Positions 17,810 through 27,376 of a DNA stretch of 64,000 bases are shown here, piece after piece. Every line of letters begins with the position of its first letter. The first letter of the stretch is position 1. The notes under the pieces were generated by a model that was not told where the DNA came from, searched no databases, and saw only the letters and a program-made list of their open reading frames with translations. Location of the stretch: positions 1-64,000 of the forward strand of contig JBFWUN010000004.1 of NCBI GenBank assembly GCA_050247235.1, given 5' to 3'. Origin of the DNA: CAIKBL01 sp050247235. Lineage in GTDB: Bacteria; Pseudomonadota; Gammaproteobacteria; Ga0077536. Made by a program: the position numbers and the translations under genes.

Positions 17810-18130
17810 TCAGCCCTGTTTCAAAGTCGCGAGCTGCTTGGACCAGTTCTCGTATGGGCGCAGCGGAATCCATTCGATCTGCGGCACGATGTGCGCATAG
17901 CCGAGCTTCCAGATGGGCAGCGCGTGGACTATCGCATCCAGGTCGTCGCCGCTCGTCACTTCCATCACGGCCACCACCTCGTATTTACCCGCGACCTTCC
18001 AGATATTTCTGATCAGCCCTTGCTTGAGCGCCTCGATGGCGGCCACCGATTCCTGGTACCACACGTCGAAGAACTCTTTGTTGGTCGCGCTCTCGGGCTT
18101 GGCGAGCTTGGCCCACATCATCACTTCCAT
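17810..18130 (-). CDS. Muconolactone delta-isomerase-like protein
   Basis: 106 residues from ATG 18130, with AGGAGCGATCCG just upstream. FFDVWYQESVAAIEALKQGLIRNIWKV and ALPIWKLGYAHIVPQIEWIPL match the ferredoxin-like MIase fold, where the family isomerises muconolactone; many relatives are of unknown specificity. About 106 residues is close to the usual 92-100. The nearby CMD-family and LLM genes suggest aromatic or cyclic catabolism, but the beta-ketoadipate genes themselves are absent. Confidence 0.72.
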   Translation of the reverse strand: MEVMMWAKLAKPESATNKEFFDVWYQESVAAIEALKQGLIRNIWKVAGKYEVVAVMEVTSGDDLDAIVHALPIWKLGYAHIVPQIEWIPLRPYENWSKQLATLKQG

Positions 18131-18186
18131 CGGATCGCTCCTGCGAGTTGGCAAGGACCTGATTGGAGCACGTCCCGGACGCTGCC

Positions 18187-18675
18187 TCAATCGGCCACGA
18201 GGCGGCGTGCGGCGTCTGCGCGGGCGGTGTCGGGATCAGGCATGGTGCGAACGCGATCGAGCATCTGACGATACGGCGCGGGAAAGCACCTGGTACGCGC
18301 GCCCGCGCGGACGAGGTCGAGGTACCAGTCATAGGGTGCGAGCGCGTGTTCGATCCAGGCGGGTTCCGCGAGGTAGCAGTCGGCCGAGCCGAAGCGCGGC
18401 AGCGCGAGGCGTGCGCGGCGATACCCGCGGCCCACCCCCTCGATTTCGTCCAGCGCGGCACGCGCGGCGTCGTCCAGCAGGTACACTGCGCCGAACACGA
18501 CGTCCGCGTGTCCGGCGGGCACGATATCGCACTTCGCGGAACCATCGACGCTGCGCTTGTGAAAAACGAGACGCCACCCCGGCAGGGCAGCGACTCCCAA
18601 GTCGGCTGCGATCGGCACGCGCGCGCGGAGTCGGCGAGGATGAAGGTTGGAACCGTAGGCGAAATAGCATTCCAC
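18187..18675 (-). CDS. Gamma-glutamylcyclotransferase-like protein
   Basis: About 162 residues from GTG 18675, which places YFAYGSNL at the very N-terminus, the position of the substrate loop in GGCT/AIG2 proteins. FGAVYLLDDAARAALDEIEGVGRGY contains the glutamate (DEIEG) that acts as general acid/base in the family, and YLDLVRAGARTRCFP is the end motif. It would release 5-oxoproline from gamma-glutamyl peptides or amines. The long upstream open frame is antisense to the LLM gene and non-coding. Confidence 0.8.
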   Translation of the reverse strand: MECYFAYGSNLHPRRLRARVPIAADLGVAALPGWRLVFHKRSVDGSAKCDIVPAGHADVVFGAVYLLDDAARAALDEIEGVGRGYRRARLALPRFGSADCYLAEPAWIEHALAPYDWYLDLVRAGARTRCFPAPYRQMLDRVRTMPDPDTARADAARRLVAD

Positions 18676-18723
18676 GCGCGAATACCCCGATAATCGGGCA
18701 GTGATCGAACAGGCAGGCAAAGT

Positions 18724-19857
18724 ATGACTCCTCCCTCCGCACGGCCTCCGGAAGACCTGGACGCCTGGCGCCGCGCGCACGTGCCGCTGTACAACGCCAA
18801 CCGGCTCAAGCTCGGGATCTTCGGCACCAACTGCAGCAACGGGTGCACCATCACGCACGCGCCCACGACTTTCGAGCCTACCTACGAACACAACGTCAAG
18901 ATCGCGCGGCTCGCGGATCGTCTCGGGTTCGAACTGATGGTGCCGGTCGGTCGCTGGAAGCATTTCGGCGGCACGACGCAGTTCAATGCGAACAACATGG
19001 AAGTCTACACCTGGGCGACCGCGCTCGCGTGCAACACCGAGCGACTGATGGTGTTCGCGACATCTCACGTGCCAACCGTGCATCCGCTGCTCGCCGCCAA
19101 GCAGGCGGCGACGATCGATCACATTTCGCACGGCCGATTCGGACTGAATGTCGTCTGTGGCTGGTTCCGGCCGGAAATCGAGATGTTCGGACTCCCGCAA
19201 CTGCCGCACGCGGAACGCTACGCCATGGCGGCGGACTGGCTGACCGTCATCAAGCGGGCGTGGACTGAACAGGATTTTGATCACGCAGGCGATTACTACC
19301 AGGTCAAGCAGGGCTTCCTGCTGCCGAAACCGCTGCAGCAGCCGCACCCCGTGGTAATCAACGCCGGAAATTCCGAGGAAGGTCGCGAGTTTTCCGCGCG
19401 CCATGTCGATTTCAACTTCATCACCATCGCCACGCAGGAGCAGGCGCGCGATCTCGTCACCGATATCCATCGCCGCGCGGCGGCGTACGGTCGACGGGTC
19501 GGTGTGATGAGTTACGGGCTGGTGTGCTGCCGGGATACCGAGGCCGAGGCCCGGGCGCTCTATCGGCGGATCGTGGACGACGGTGACTGGGAGGCCACGC
19601 GCAACATCATGGGCCTGCTTGGTCTCGAAAGCGGTTCGTTCAACGAACAGGTGAAGCATTTCGGGGAACGCTTCATCGCCGGTTGGGGTGGCTACCCGCT
19701 GGTGGGTACGCCCGAACAGGTGGTCGCCCAGATGCAGTCGCTCGCCGCGCTCGGGATCGAGGGATTCATCCTGTCATGGCTCGATTACCACGAGGAACTC
19801 AAGTACTTCGGCGAACGCGTGCTGCCGCTGATGCGGCAGGCCGGGCTGCGCGAATGA
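18724..19857 (+). CDS. LLM-class flavin-dependent monooxygenase (RutA/SsuD-like)
   Basis: 377 residues. MVPVGRWKHFGGTTQFNANNMEVYTWATALA, SHVPTVHPLLAAKQAATIDHISHGRFGLNVVCGW and VVINAGNSEEGREFSARHVDF are the blocks of FMNH2-dependent monooxygenases such as RutA and alkanesulfonate monooxygenase. It would need a flavin reductase, none of which is in the window. It diverges from the GGCT-like gene (48 bp apart). The substrate is unknown; RutA-type pyrimidine cleavage is unlikely without rut neighbours. Confidence 0.83.
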   Translation: MTPPSARPPEDLDAWRRAHVPLYNANRLKLGIFGTNCSNGCTITHAPTTFEPTYEHNVKIARLADRLGFELMVPVGRWKHFGGTTQFNANNMEVYTWATALACNTERLMVFATSHVPTVHPLLAAKQAATIDHISHGRFGLNVVCGWFRPEIEMFGLPQLPHAERYAMAADWLTVIKRAWTEQDFDHAGDYYQVKQGFLLPKPLQQPHPVVINAGNSEEGREFSARHVDFNFITIATQEQARDLVTDIHRRAAAYGRRVGVMSYGLVCCRDTEAEARALYRRIVDDGDWEATRNIMGLLGLESGSFNEQVKHFGERFIAGWGGYPLVGTPEQVVAQMQSLAALGIEGFILSWLDYHEELKYFGERVLPLMRQAGLRE

Positions 19858-19902
19858 GGGGCGCGGCAGCCGCTGACGTCGCGGCGTCGTGAGTGTGCGG
19901 CC

Positions 19903-20991
19903 ATGACGTCCGGCATGCGCACGTGGGTGCTCGTGCTGATCCTGCTGGCGTACGGCACTGCCGTGGCGCATCCCACGCAGATGGCCCATGTGACGCTGAC
20001 CGACGCGGGAACCACGGTGGACGCGGTGATCCGGATCAATGCGTTCGACCTCGCGGAGGCCATCGGGATGCCGGCACTCGCCGATGCGCGCGGTCATGCC
20101 GTTCCGCGGGTCGTCCGCGACGCGCGCGACACCGTCGCCGAGTACGTCTTGCGTGAGCTCGCGGTCGGCCATGCGCGGCGGCAACCCTGTCCGGGCACGC
20201 CCGGTCGCCTGACCGCCCGCGCGCAGTTCATCGAGGTCGAGGTGCGGTGGACCTGCCCGGAAGGTGCGGCGGGGCTCTGGGTCGAATCGCGGCTGCTGCA
20301 CCGGATTGATCCGGCGGCGCGGACCCTAGTGCTGCTCTTGGACGAAGGCCGGCAGGCGTTGCTCGATCGCACCGGTCCGACGCTCATCCTGCGCGAGCCG
20401 CCGTCCCCGGGGGACGTGGTCCTGCGGTACGTGCAGGCCGGGATCGGTCATATCTTCATCGGCTACGACCACATCGCGTTCCTGGTCGGCGTGGTGCTGT
20501 GGGGGCGCCGCGCCTGGCCGCTGGTCACCGCGGTCACGGCATTCACGCTCGGTCATTCCGTGACACTCGCGCTTGCCGTGCTCGATGTCGTCCGGATCCC
20601 GGCGGCTTTCGTCGAGGCGGCGATCGCGGCGTCCATCGTCTATGTCGCCGTTGAGAATGCCTTCGTGCGCGACCTCGATCGACGCTGGCGGGTGACGGCA
20701 CTGCTCGGTCTCATACACGGACTCGGATTCGCCAGCGTTCTGCGTGAGTTCGGACTGCCGGCCGATGCCGTAGTCCCGGCGCTCGCCGCGTTCAATGTCG
20801 GCGTCGAGATCGGGCAGCTCGCGATCGTCGCTGCCGCGATGCTCGCGCTGTTCGGGCTGGATCGCGTGGTGGGACGTCCCCCGGCCGCGGCGCGTGCGCC
20901 GATCGTCGTCGCCATCGGGTCCATCGTGATCGGAACGCTCGGGGCGTACTGGTTCGTCCTGCGGATTGGCGGGATGGGACTCGCGGGTTGA
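19903..20991 (+). CDS. HupE/UreJ-family membrane protein
   Basis: 362 residues. A signal segment (WVLVLILLAYGTAVA) precedes a periplasmic domain of about 150 residues and then six or seven membrane helices. GIGHIFIGYDHIAFLVGVVL and TLGHSVTLALAVL are the HupE/UreJ_2 signatures with conserved His and Asp, implicated in metal transport in related proteins. No hydrogenase or urease genes accompany it. It is followed by a strong bidirectional hairpin. Confidence 0.82.
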   Translation: MTSGMRTWVLVLILLAYGTAVAHPTQMAHVTLTDAGTTVDAVIRINAFDLAEAIGMPALADARGHAVPRVVRDARDTVAEYVLRELAVGHARRQPCPGTPGRLTARAQFIEVEVRWTCPEGAAGLWVESRLLHRIDPAARTLVLLLDEGRQALLDRTGPTLILREPPSPGDVVLRYVQAGIGHIFIGYDHIAFLVGVVLWGRRAWPLVTAVTAFTLGHSVTLALAVLDVVRIPAAFVEAAIAASIVYVAVENAFVRDLDRRWRVTALLGLIHGLGFASVLREFGLPADAVVPALAAFNVGVEIGQLAIVAAAMLALFGLDRVVGRPPAAARAPIVVAIGSIVIGTLGAYWFVLRIGGMGLAG

Positions 20992-20995
20992 GGTG

Positions 20996-21026
20996 CACCA
21001 CGGGATGCGACGCGCATCCCGTGGTG
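20996..21026. terminator. Bidirectional terminator hairpin
   Basis: Perfect 14-bp stem CACCACGGGATGCG/CGCATCCCGTGGTG with a 3-base loop between the convergent HupE-like (ends 20991) and aldehyde dehydrogenase (ends 21035) genes. No U-tract, but placement and stability support termination in both directions. Confidence 0.75.
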
Positions 21027-21034
21027 TATCACCC

Positions 21035-22453
21035 TCACATCTGCAGGGATTTCACCTCGAGGAACTCCTCGAGCCCGAACTTGCCCGCCTCACGGCCGAG
21101 CCCGGACTGCTTGTAACCGCCGAACGGCGCGAGCGGGTTGTAGCGCCCGCCGTTGACCGAGATCTGGCCGGTGCGGATACGTTTCGCGATCTCGACGGCG
21201 TGCTCCTTGGAGCCTGCCCACACGTTGCCACCGAGCCCGTAGATCGTGTCGTTCGCGATGCGTACGGCATCTTCCTCGTCTTCGTACGGAATGATGGTCA
21301 GGACGGGCCCGAAGATTTCCTCGCGCGCGATGGTCATGTCGTTATCGACATCGGCGAACACGGTGGGTCGCACGTAGAAGCCCTTGTCCATGCCCGCGGG
21401 CGCATCCGGGCCGCCGGTGACGAGACGGGCGCCTTCCTCGATGCCCTTCCGGATGTAGCCCTGCACCCGGTCGCGCTGCACGGCCGAGATCACCGGGCCG
21501 AGCTTGACGTCAGCGTGGATCGGATCGCCGACCGTAAAGGATTCCGCAACCTTCTTGGCGAGTTGCACGACTTCTTCGTACTTCGATTTCGGTGCGAGCA
21601 TGCGCGTCGGTGCGATGCATGCCTGGCCCGAATTCAGGAAGCACTCGTTGACGCCGGCTTTCACTGCCTTGTCGAGATCCGCATCCTCCAGGATGACGTG
21701 CGGAGACTTGCCGCCGAGTTCCAGTGCGACGCGCTTGACGGTCTGCGCGGCGACTTCCGCGACGCGGCGCCCGGCACGCGTGGAGCCGGTGAATGACACC
21801 ATGTCCACGTCCGGATGCGCCGCGAGCGCTTCACCAACCACGGGACCGAACCCGGTCACGAGATTGAACACGCCCTTCGGCAACCCGATCTCGTGCAGCA
21901 CTTCGGCGAGAATGAATGCCGTGGTCGGTGCCACTTCACTCGGCTTCAGCACCACGGTGCAGCCGGCGGCGAGCGCCGGCGCCACCTTCAGCATGATCTG
22001 GTTGATCGGAAAGTTCCACGGGGTGATCGCTGCGACGACGCCGATGGGCTCGCGCACCACCAGTGAAGTTCCGACCGTCTCCTCGAAATGGAAATTCCTG
22101 ACGAGCTCCGCATAGGTCCTGGCGGCGCCAATCGGCAGCGACGCCTGGATTGCGTTCGCCATCTTCAGCGGCATGCCGACCTCGGTGGCAATGGCGAGTG
22201 CCACGTCGGCCTTGCGGGCCTCCATGCCGGCGGCGATCTTCTCGAGGATCGCGCTGCGCTCGGCGACCGACGTACGGGACCAGCTGTCGAACGCGGCGCG
22301 GGCGGCGGCGACGGCATCCTTGACGTCCTGGTCGGTGCCTTCCGGAATCCGGGTGGTGACCTCCTCTGTGGACGCGTTCGTCGCGTCGATGGTGCCGGTG
22401 CCGTGGGAGCGGACCCAGGCGCCGTTGATGTACAGCTTGTCGTAGATTTTCAT
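21035..22453 (-). CDS. Aldehyde dehydrogenase
   Basis: 472 residues from ATG 22453. FTGSTRAG at 221-228, Glu245 in LELGGKSP and Cys279 in SGQACIAPTR are the expected cofactor loop, base and nucleophile. ITPWNFPINQI and FGGYKQSGLGREAG are standard. It belongs to the betaine-/broad-specificity ALDH group and is distinct from the enzyme at 7573. It stands alone on the minus strand downstream of the diguanylate cyclase gene. Confidence 0.92.
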   Translation of the reverse strand: MKIYDKLYINGAWVRSHGTGTIDATNASTEEVTTRIPEGTDQDVKDAVAAARAAFDSWSRTSVAERSAILEKIAAGMEARKADVALAIATEVGMPLKMANAIQASLPIGAARTYAELVRNFHFEETVGTSLVVREPIGVVAAITPWNFPINQIMLKVAPALAAGCTVVLKPSEVAPTTAFILAEVLHEIGLPKGVFNLVTGFGPVVGEALAAHPDVDMVSFTGSTRAGRRVAEVAAQTVKRVALELGGKSPHVILEDADLDKAVKAGVNECFLNSGQACIAPTRMLAPKSKYEEVVQLAKKVAESFTVGDPIHADVKLGPVISAVQRDRVQGYIRKGIEEGARLVTGGPDAPAGMDKGFYVRPTVFADVDNDMTIAREEIFGPVLTIIPYEDEEDAVRIANDTIYGLGGNVWAGSKEHAVEIAKRIRTGQISVNGGRYNPLAPFGGYKQSGLGREAGKFGLEEFLEVKSLQM

Positions 22454-22647
22454 GCGGGCTCCAGTGGAAATCAGGGGACGGGAACAACGCGGCATTCTAG
22501 CCCAGTCCCATGCGTGTGGCCGGCTTCGACCGGACGCGGGCAGAGGGTTGCGCCTGAGTCGCACGACAGGCTCGCGCGCGCGGGCACGTGCCAGGTGAAG
22601 GTGCTTCGGGCGGGAGGGGTGGCACTGCCGGCGCCACGCGGCGCGAC

Positions 22648-23649
22648 TCAGCCGTCGAGCGATTCCGTGTGCGGCAGCACTTCGACCCGGTTCCTGCCGA
22701 GGGTCTTGGCGCGATACAGCGCCTGGTCGGCGGCGTGGAGCAGCCGGCGCGCCGTTTGCTTCGGGCCGAGGTCACTGACGCCGATCGACACCGACAGGCG
22801 CAGGGCCCCTGCGGTGGTGGAGATCGCCGTGCGATCGAACCCCGCGCGGAAGTCCTCGGCGATGTCGCGCGCATCCGCGAGCGCCACCCCGGGCATCAGC
22901 ACCACGAACTCCTCCCCGCCATACCGGGTCGCGAGTCCGCAGTGGCGCATCGCGTTGGTCAGGCGCAGGCCGACGATCCGCAGCACCTCGTCGCCGATCA
23001 GGTGCCCGTGGAGATCGTTGAGACGCTTGAAGTGATCAATGTCGAGCATGATCACGCTCAGCGGTTGGTTTTCCCGCTGGCATTGCTGCGTCTCGCGCAC
23101 CAGCACTTCGTCCAGCCAGCGCCGGTTGTACAGCCCGGTAAGCGAGTCGATGCGCGCGACCTTGGCAGATTGCTGCTCGGCGTGCAGGCTCGTGCGCAGC
23201 CGATCGTTGGTTTCCCTGATCCGGCTCGACAGCACGAGCAGCAGGTTGCAAGCGAACGCGTGGCAGCGCCGGATCAAGGTCCAGAGCACCGTCTCCTCGA
23301 TCACGAGCAGGCGCGTCGGCTCCAGCGCGATCACGTTCGCGGTGGTGTCGCGCTGCGTCAGGATGGAGAGTTCGCCCACGCAGGCACCGGGACCGAACGT
23401 CGCCAGCGGTGTCCGCGAAACACCGTCGAGGACCACCTGCAGGCGGCCGCTGACGATCTGGTACAGCGCGTGATTCTCGCGCCCCTCGATCAGCACCGCC
23501 TCGTGCGTGTTCACGTTGACCAGTTCGCAGCGGCTCACGAGATCGGCAATCTCGTCGAAGTCGACGTTCTGAAAGACGTCGAGGTGGCCGAACGCGTGCG
23601 CGAGATACTCGCCGCGCGCGGAGGTTCTGATCTGGGCCGGGTTCGACAT
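22648..23649 (-). CDS. Diguanylate cyclase with N-terminal cyclic-nucleotide-binding domain
   Basis: 333 residues. Residues 20-145 form a Crp-like cNMP-binding domain (ISGRL-like IVSGRLQVV, FGPGACVGELSIL), without a DNA-binding HTH. A coiled linker leads to a GGDEF domain starting DSLTGLYNRR, with active site GGEEF at 244-248 and metal residues in LDIDHFKRLND. The position of the inhibitory I-site reads RHCG rather than RxxD, so product inhibition may be lost. It would make c-di-GMP in response to a cyclic nucleotide or other ligand. Confidence 0.9.
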   Translation of the reverse strand: MSNPAQIRTSARGEYLAHAFGHLDVFQNVDFDEIADLVSRCELVNVNTHEAVLIEGRENHALYQIVSGRLQVVLDGVSRTPLATFGPGACVGELSILTQRDTTANVIALEPTRLLVIEETVLWTLIRRCHAFACNLLLVLSSRIRETNDRLRTSLHAEQQSAKVARIDSLTGLYNRRWLDEVLVRETQQCQRENQPLSVIMLDIDHFKRLNDLHGHLIGDEVLRIVGLRLTNAMRHCGLATRYGGEEFVVLMPGVALADARDIAEDFRAGFDRTAISTTAGALRLSVSIGVSDLGPKQTARRLLHAADQALYRAKTLGRNRVEVLPHTESLDG

Positions 23650-23674
23650 GCGGGTTGGCAGGCGCGGCGGTCGC

Positions 23675-24553
23675 CTAGGCGACCGCGGTCCGACGCTCTT
23701 CCTCGAACTCGAGGTTCTCCATCAGCGCATCGAGATCGTTCGGGGTCAGGCCCTCGGCCATCTCCGTGGTGGCGAGCGTTTCATCGGTGTCGAGATCGAG
23801 CGCGATGATCTCGCCAACGTCCTCGAAGTCGTCCGTCGCGATGTCGTTCCGTGCCGTAGACACCGCGCCGGATGCCGGCGCGGAGGGGGCAGTGGAAGCC
23901 GGCGCCTCGTGCGCCGCGACTTCGGCCGTCGATGATCGCGGCGCCGCTGTCGCGTGTGCGGCCAGCGGGGCATCGCCGTCGTCGATGCTGAGCAGGTCAT
24001 GTGATCCGTCGTCCGCTTCCGGTTCCGCCGTCGCGCCGCGACTGCGCTCCTTGTGGAAGGCCGCGTTGTACTCCTCCATGAGCTCGTCGAGCACCCGCTT
24101 GGTGATGACGAGTTCCTGGTTCAGCACCGAGTTCGCGTTCTCGAGCGCCGTCACGGTATCCGCGGGGATCATGTCCTTGGGGGTCAGCCGCAGCCACGGC
24201 GCCACCACCTTGGTCAGTTCGGCCGGGACGTCCTCGAGTGACTTGCCGCCACGGCCGAGATGCACGCCGATCATCGCGTTGTAGAACGCGCGTTCGCGCT
24301 CGATGAAGTCGGTGACCACCCGCTCGGTCTCCTCGGAGTCGAACCGGTACGTCTCAGTGATCACGGCGGCGAGGGCCTCGCGCCGTGTCTCGGCCGAACC
24401 GTCGACCCGGTTCACGAGACCCGCCACATCGGCGACCTGCTGCCGGGTGGCCTGACGACCCCGGCGCAGCGCGTAGTACGCGATCGCGCAGGCGATCAGC
24501 GCGAACTCGATCGTCGTGACCAGCAGACCGGCTTCGAGACCCGTGAGCGTCAT
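23675..24553 (-). CDS. Membrane-anchored protein with acidic C-terminus, unknown function
   Basis: 292 residues from ATG 24553, overlapping the vWA gene stop by ATGA, so the two are translationally coupled. One membrane helix lies at residues 5-27 (AGLLVTTIEFALIACAIAYYA), followed by a helical cytoplasmic part (to about residue 185), an Ala/Ser/Pro-rich linker and a strongly acidic tail (DDFEDVGEIIALDLDTDE, LEFEEE). I recognise no domain. Coupling to the vWA protein suggests a shared complex. Confidence 0.7.
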   Translation of the reverse strand: MTLTGLEAGLLVTTIEFALIACAIAYYALRRGRQATRQQVADVAGLVNRVDGSAETRREALAAVITETYRFDSEETERVVTDFIERERAFYNAMIGVHLGRGGKSLEDVPAELTKVVAPWLRLTPKDMIPADTVTALENANSVLNQELVITKRVLDELMEEYNAAFHKERSRGATAEPEADDGSHDLLSIDDGDAPLAAHATAAPRSSTAEVAAHEAPASTAPSAPASGAVSTARNDIATDDFEDVGEIIALDLDTDETLATTEMAEGLTPNDLDALMENLEFEEERRTAVA

Positions 24554-26301
24554 ATCGAGAGTCCTTTGGAAGGCAGTACGCGCTGGCGCAGCGCGAACCA
24601 CAGGCCGCCGAGCGCGGAGCCGAGGCCGAGGTTGCCCACCAGCACCACGCCCGCCATCGTCATCCAGCTGAACGGCGGTGGGAGCGGAGGCGGCGTCGGC
24701 AAGGCGGGCGCGCCGTCGGCTACAGGTGCCGGTTCGGATGCGGGACGCTCGCCGTCGCCGAACGTGACAGTCAGCGGATCGGGCTTGAACTTGAGCGCAC
24801 GTGCGGCGCGGGACTCGGCGAACACCCACGGCTGCAGCACGTAGTCGCCGGCCGCGTCGGCGGGCAGTTCCAGCGTGATCTCGTGACCGTCGAGCGGCGG
24901 CATTTCGAGCACCCGTGCGGGATGACCCGGCATGTGCAGCTCGAGCAGGCCCGAGAAAGTCTCCGGACGAACCAGCTCCGGGTTGGCGGCAACGGTCAGG
25001 TGGATCACACGCGCGCCCTGGTCATCACGCGCGTGGTCGACCTTGAAATCGATCGGTGTCTCCGCCACCTGGAAGCGCCGGTGCACCTCGCGCTGGAACG
25101 TACCGCCATCGACGCGGACGACGAGGTCGTAGGCGCCGGGCGCCGTGGCCGTGACGGCGCCCTGGAACACGTGGTTCTCCGGGTCGAGGGGCAAGGTGAC
25201 GAGATCGCCGGCGCCTTCCGCGCCGGATATCGCGGCGTCTGCCTTCACGAGACGGAGGAAGTCCGGACGCGCGAGGGGGATCCCCTGTTCCAGCAGCCGC
25301 GCACCGACCGCCAGGGGTTCGCCGGGCATCAGGTGCGTCGGCTGGTCATCGACCGCGAGCGCGAGATCGGTGACCACCAGCGCGCGGTTGTCCGGATCGT
25401 CCGGCGCGTTGAAGGACCATTGGCCGGCCCGCGGCGCGGCGATCGTCACCAGGTCGTAGCCTGCCTCGTGATGCCACGCGAGCGCGTCACCGGCATCGGC
25501 CTCCCGCAGCACCGCCCCGTCGGGAGTCGTCAGTTCGAGCGGCGACGCGTTCGCCGCGTGGAACACCAGCAGGGTCAGTTCGCGGACGCTGGTATCGACG
25601 GTGAAGCGATTCCCTTGCAGCGGGAGCCCGTCCGGCGCGGCAGCCTGCTCGAACAGGTGCAGGAACACGCGCTGCAGGGCACTCGCATCGTCGATCTGCT
25701 GGAACCAGCCGTCCGTGCCCTGCGCGATCGCACCGAGCAACGCACTGTCAGCTGCATCGGACAGCGCCACCGCGTTCACGTGCGCGCCGATCACCTGGAA
25801 CCGGGTCAGCCCGTCCGCCAGCAGGCGGGCGCGCGACGCCGCGCTTGCCTGTGCATCGGTGCTGACATCGACCATCCCGTCCGTCAGCAGGATCACGTGG
25901 CGCGGCGTGTCTGGCGCGGCTGCCGACTTCCAGTCGGCGGTCGCCGCGTCCAACCCGGCCTCAATATGCGTGAACTGGCCCTGTGAATGAATGCGGTCGG
26001 CGGCGGCGCGGGCCTGCTTCTTCCAGTCCGCATCGACCGGACCGGGCGGGATCAGGGGGACCGTCTGCTCGTCGAACAGCCAGACGCCGGCGGTCGCACC
26101 GCTTGGCAGCAGTTCGGTCAGCAGCTTGAGCGCCGGTACCCGGAGGTTGGCGGGATCGTTCTGCTTCATGCTGCCCGAGACGTCGATCAGAATACGCACG
26201 TCCGGTGGCGCGGCGTGGACGGCCGACGCGCCGAGCAGCGTGCACGGCGCGAGCACGAGCGCGAGCCGGCGCAGCAGGCGGATGGGGCGGGAGGGACTCA
26301 T
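24550..26301 (-). CDS. Exported von Willebrand factor A domain protein
   Basis: 583 residues. Signal peptide to about residue 30 (ASAVHA), then a vWA domain starting DVRILIDVSGSM, where DVSGS at 40-44 is the first MIDAS motif, with ILLTDGMVDVS further on. The middle is beta-rich (about residues 230-520) and a C-terminal helix near FSWMTMAGVVLVGNLGLGSALGGLWFAL anchors it in the inner membrane. vWA domains bind metal-dependent protein ligands. It is followed immediately by the acidic membrane protein and diverges from corA. Confidence 0.82.
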   Translation of the reverse strand: MSPSRPIRLLRRLALVLAPCTLLGASAVHAAPPDVRILIDVSGSMKQNDPANLRVPALKLLTELLPSGATAGVWLFDEQTVPLIPPGPVDADWKKQARAAADRIHSQGQFTHIEAGLDAATADWKSAAAPDTPRHVILLTDGMVDVSTDAQASAASRARLLADGLTRFQVIGAHVNAVALSDAADSALLGAIAQGTDGWFQQIDDASALQRVFLHLFEQAAAPDGLPLQGNRFTVDTSVRELTLLVFHAANASPLELTTPDGAVLREADAGDALAWHHEAGYDLVTIAAPRAGQWSFNAPDDPDNRALVVTDLALAVDDQPTHLMPGEPLAVGARLLEQGIPLARPDFLRLVKADAAISGAEGAGDLVTLPLDPENHVFQGAVTATAPGAYDLVVRVDGGTFQREVHRRFQVAETPIDFKVDHARDDQGARVIHLTVAANPELVRPETFSGLLELHMPGHPARVLEMPPLDGHEITLELPADAAGDYVLQPWVFAESRAARALKFKPDPLTVTFGDGERPASEPAPVADGAPALPTPPPLPPPFSWMTMAGVVLVGNLGLGSALGGLWFALRQRVLPSKGLSI

Positions 26302-26387
26302 TGGGCGATCTAACGGCGTCCTTCCGGCATTTCTTTAGGTAAAAATCCCGGCGCGCCCCCGCGGGCGCATGGGACGAAAGGGGCGGG

Positions 26388-27362
26388 ATGATCACGACTT
26401 ATTGCAGCGTGCCCGAAGGGCTGCGCGCGTACCCGGGGTTCGTGACCGGAGACCATCTCGCCCGGGCGCGCTGGATCGACCTGTTCGAACCAACGCCGGA
26501 AGAGGAGGCGCATGCCGAACAGGTGCTCGGTGTCGATCTCCCCACCCGCGAGGAGATGCGGGCGCTCGAGGACTCGGCACGCCTGTTCGAGGAGCGCGGC
26601 GCGGTCTACCTGACGGCGACCATCATCGTGAACTCGGAAGGTGAGTATCCCCGGACCGACGACCTGTCGTTCGTGCTGACGCCACGCTGCCTGGTGACGG
26701 TCCGTTACGCGACACCGAAGGCCGTCACGCTGTTCGCCGAGCGCGCATCGCGCCGGCCGCCGTCGGGCGCCGCCGATGCCGTGCTGCTGGGCCTGCTCGA
26801 TGCGTTCATCGAACGCATCGCCCTCAGCATCGACCGCGTCGGGCGCGAGCTTGATGACCTCGTCCACCGCGTGCTGAGCCCGGAACACGACGCGCGGAGA
26901 GTCCGCCACGACTACGCGGCAATGCTCCGCCAGCTGGAACGCAACCAGGTGCTGCTCGCGCGGGCGCGTGCCAGTCTCGCGAGCCTCCATCGCCTGATCG
27001 GATTCGTCAGCCGGCCAACCCTCGAGTTCGACCTCGCGCAGGATTTCCGCCCGCGTGCCGCGACCTTGCGCCACGACCTGCAGTCCCTGACCGATCAGAC
27101 GGCATTTCTCGCGAACAATCTCAGCTTCGAACTCGCGGCGATTCTCGGCATGATCAACATTGAGCAGAACGGCATCATCAAGATTTTCTCGGTGGCCGCC
27201 GTGGTGTTCCTGCCTCCCACGCTCGTCGCGAGCATCTACGGCATGAACTTTGGCGTCATGCCGGAACTCGCGTGGCGGTACGGTTACGCGTGGGCGCTCG
27301 GCGCGATGGTCGGGTCCGCGGTCGTCACTTACTATTTCTTCAAGCGGCGTGGATGGCTGTGA
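26388..27362 (+). CDS. corA: CorA-family magnesium/divalent cation transporter
   Basis: 324 residues with a large cytoplasmic N-terminal domain and two C-terminal membrane helices. The diagnostic YGMNF motif sits at the end of the first helix (residues about 284-288), followed by the short external loop GVMPELAWRYG and the second helix, ending with basic residues. It forms a pentameric Mg2+/Co2+ channel in the inner membrane. AAAGGGGCGGG precedes the ATG. The 1366-residue membrane protein begins 14 bp downstream. Confidence 0.9.
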   Translation: MITTYCSVPEGLRAYPGFVTGDHLARARWIDLFEPTPEEEAHAEQVLGVDLPTREEMRALEDSARLFEERGAVYLTATIIVNSEGEYPRTDDLSFVLTPRCLVTVRYATPKAVTLFAERASRRPPSGAADAVLLGLLDAFIERIALSIDRVGRELDDLVHRVLSPEHDARRVRHDYAAMLRQLERNQVLLARARASLASLHRLIGFVSRPTLEFDLAQDFRPRAATLRHDLQSLTDQTAFLANNLSFELAAILGMINIEQNGIIKIFSVAAVVFLPPTLVASIYGMNFGVMPELAWRYGYAWALGAMVGSAVVTYYFFKRRGWL

Positions 27363-27376
27363 CCGGGAGGAGTGGC

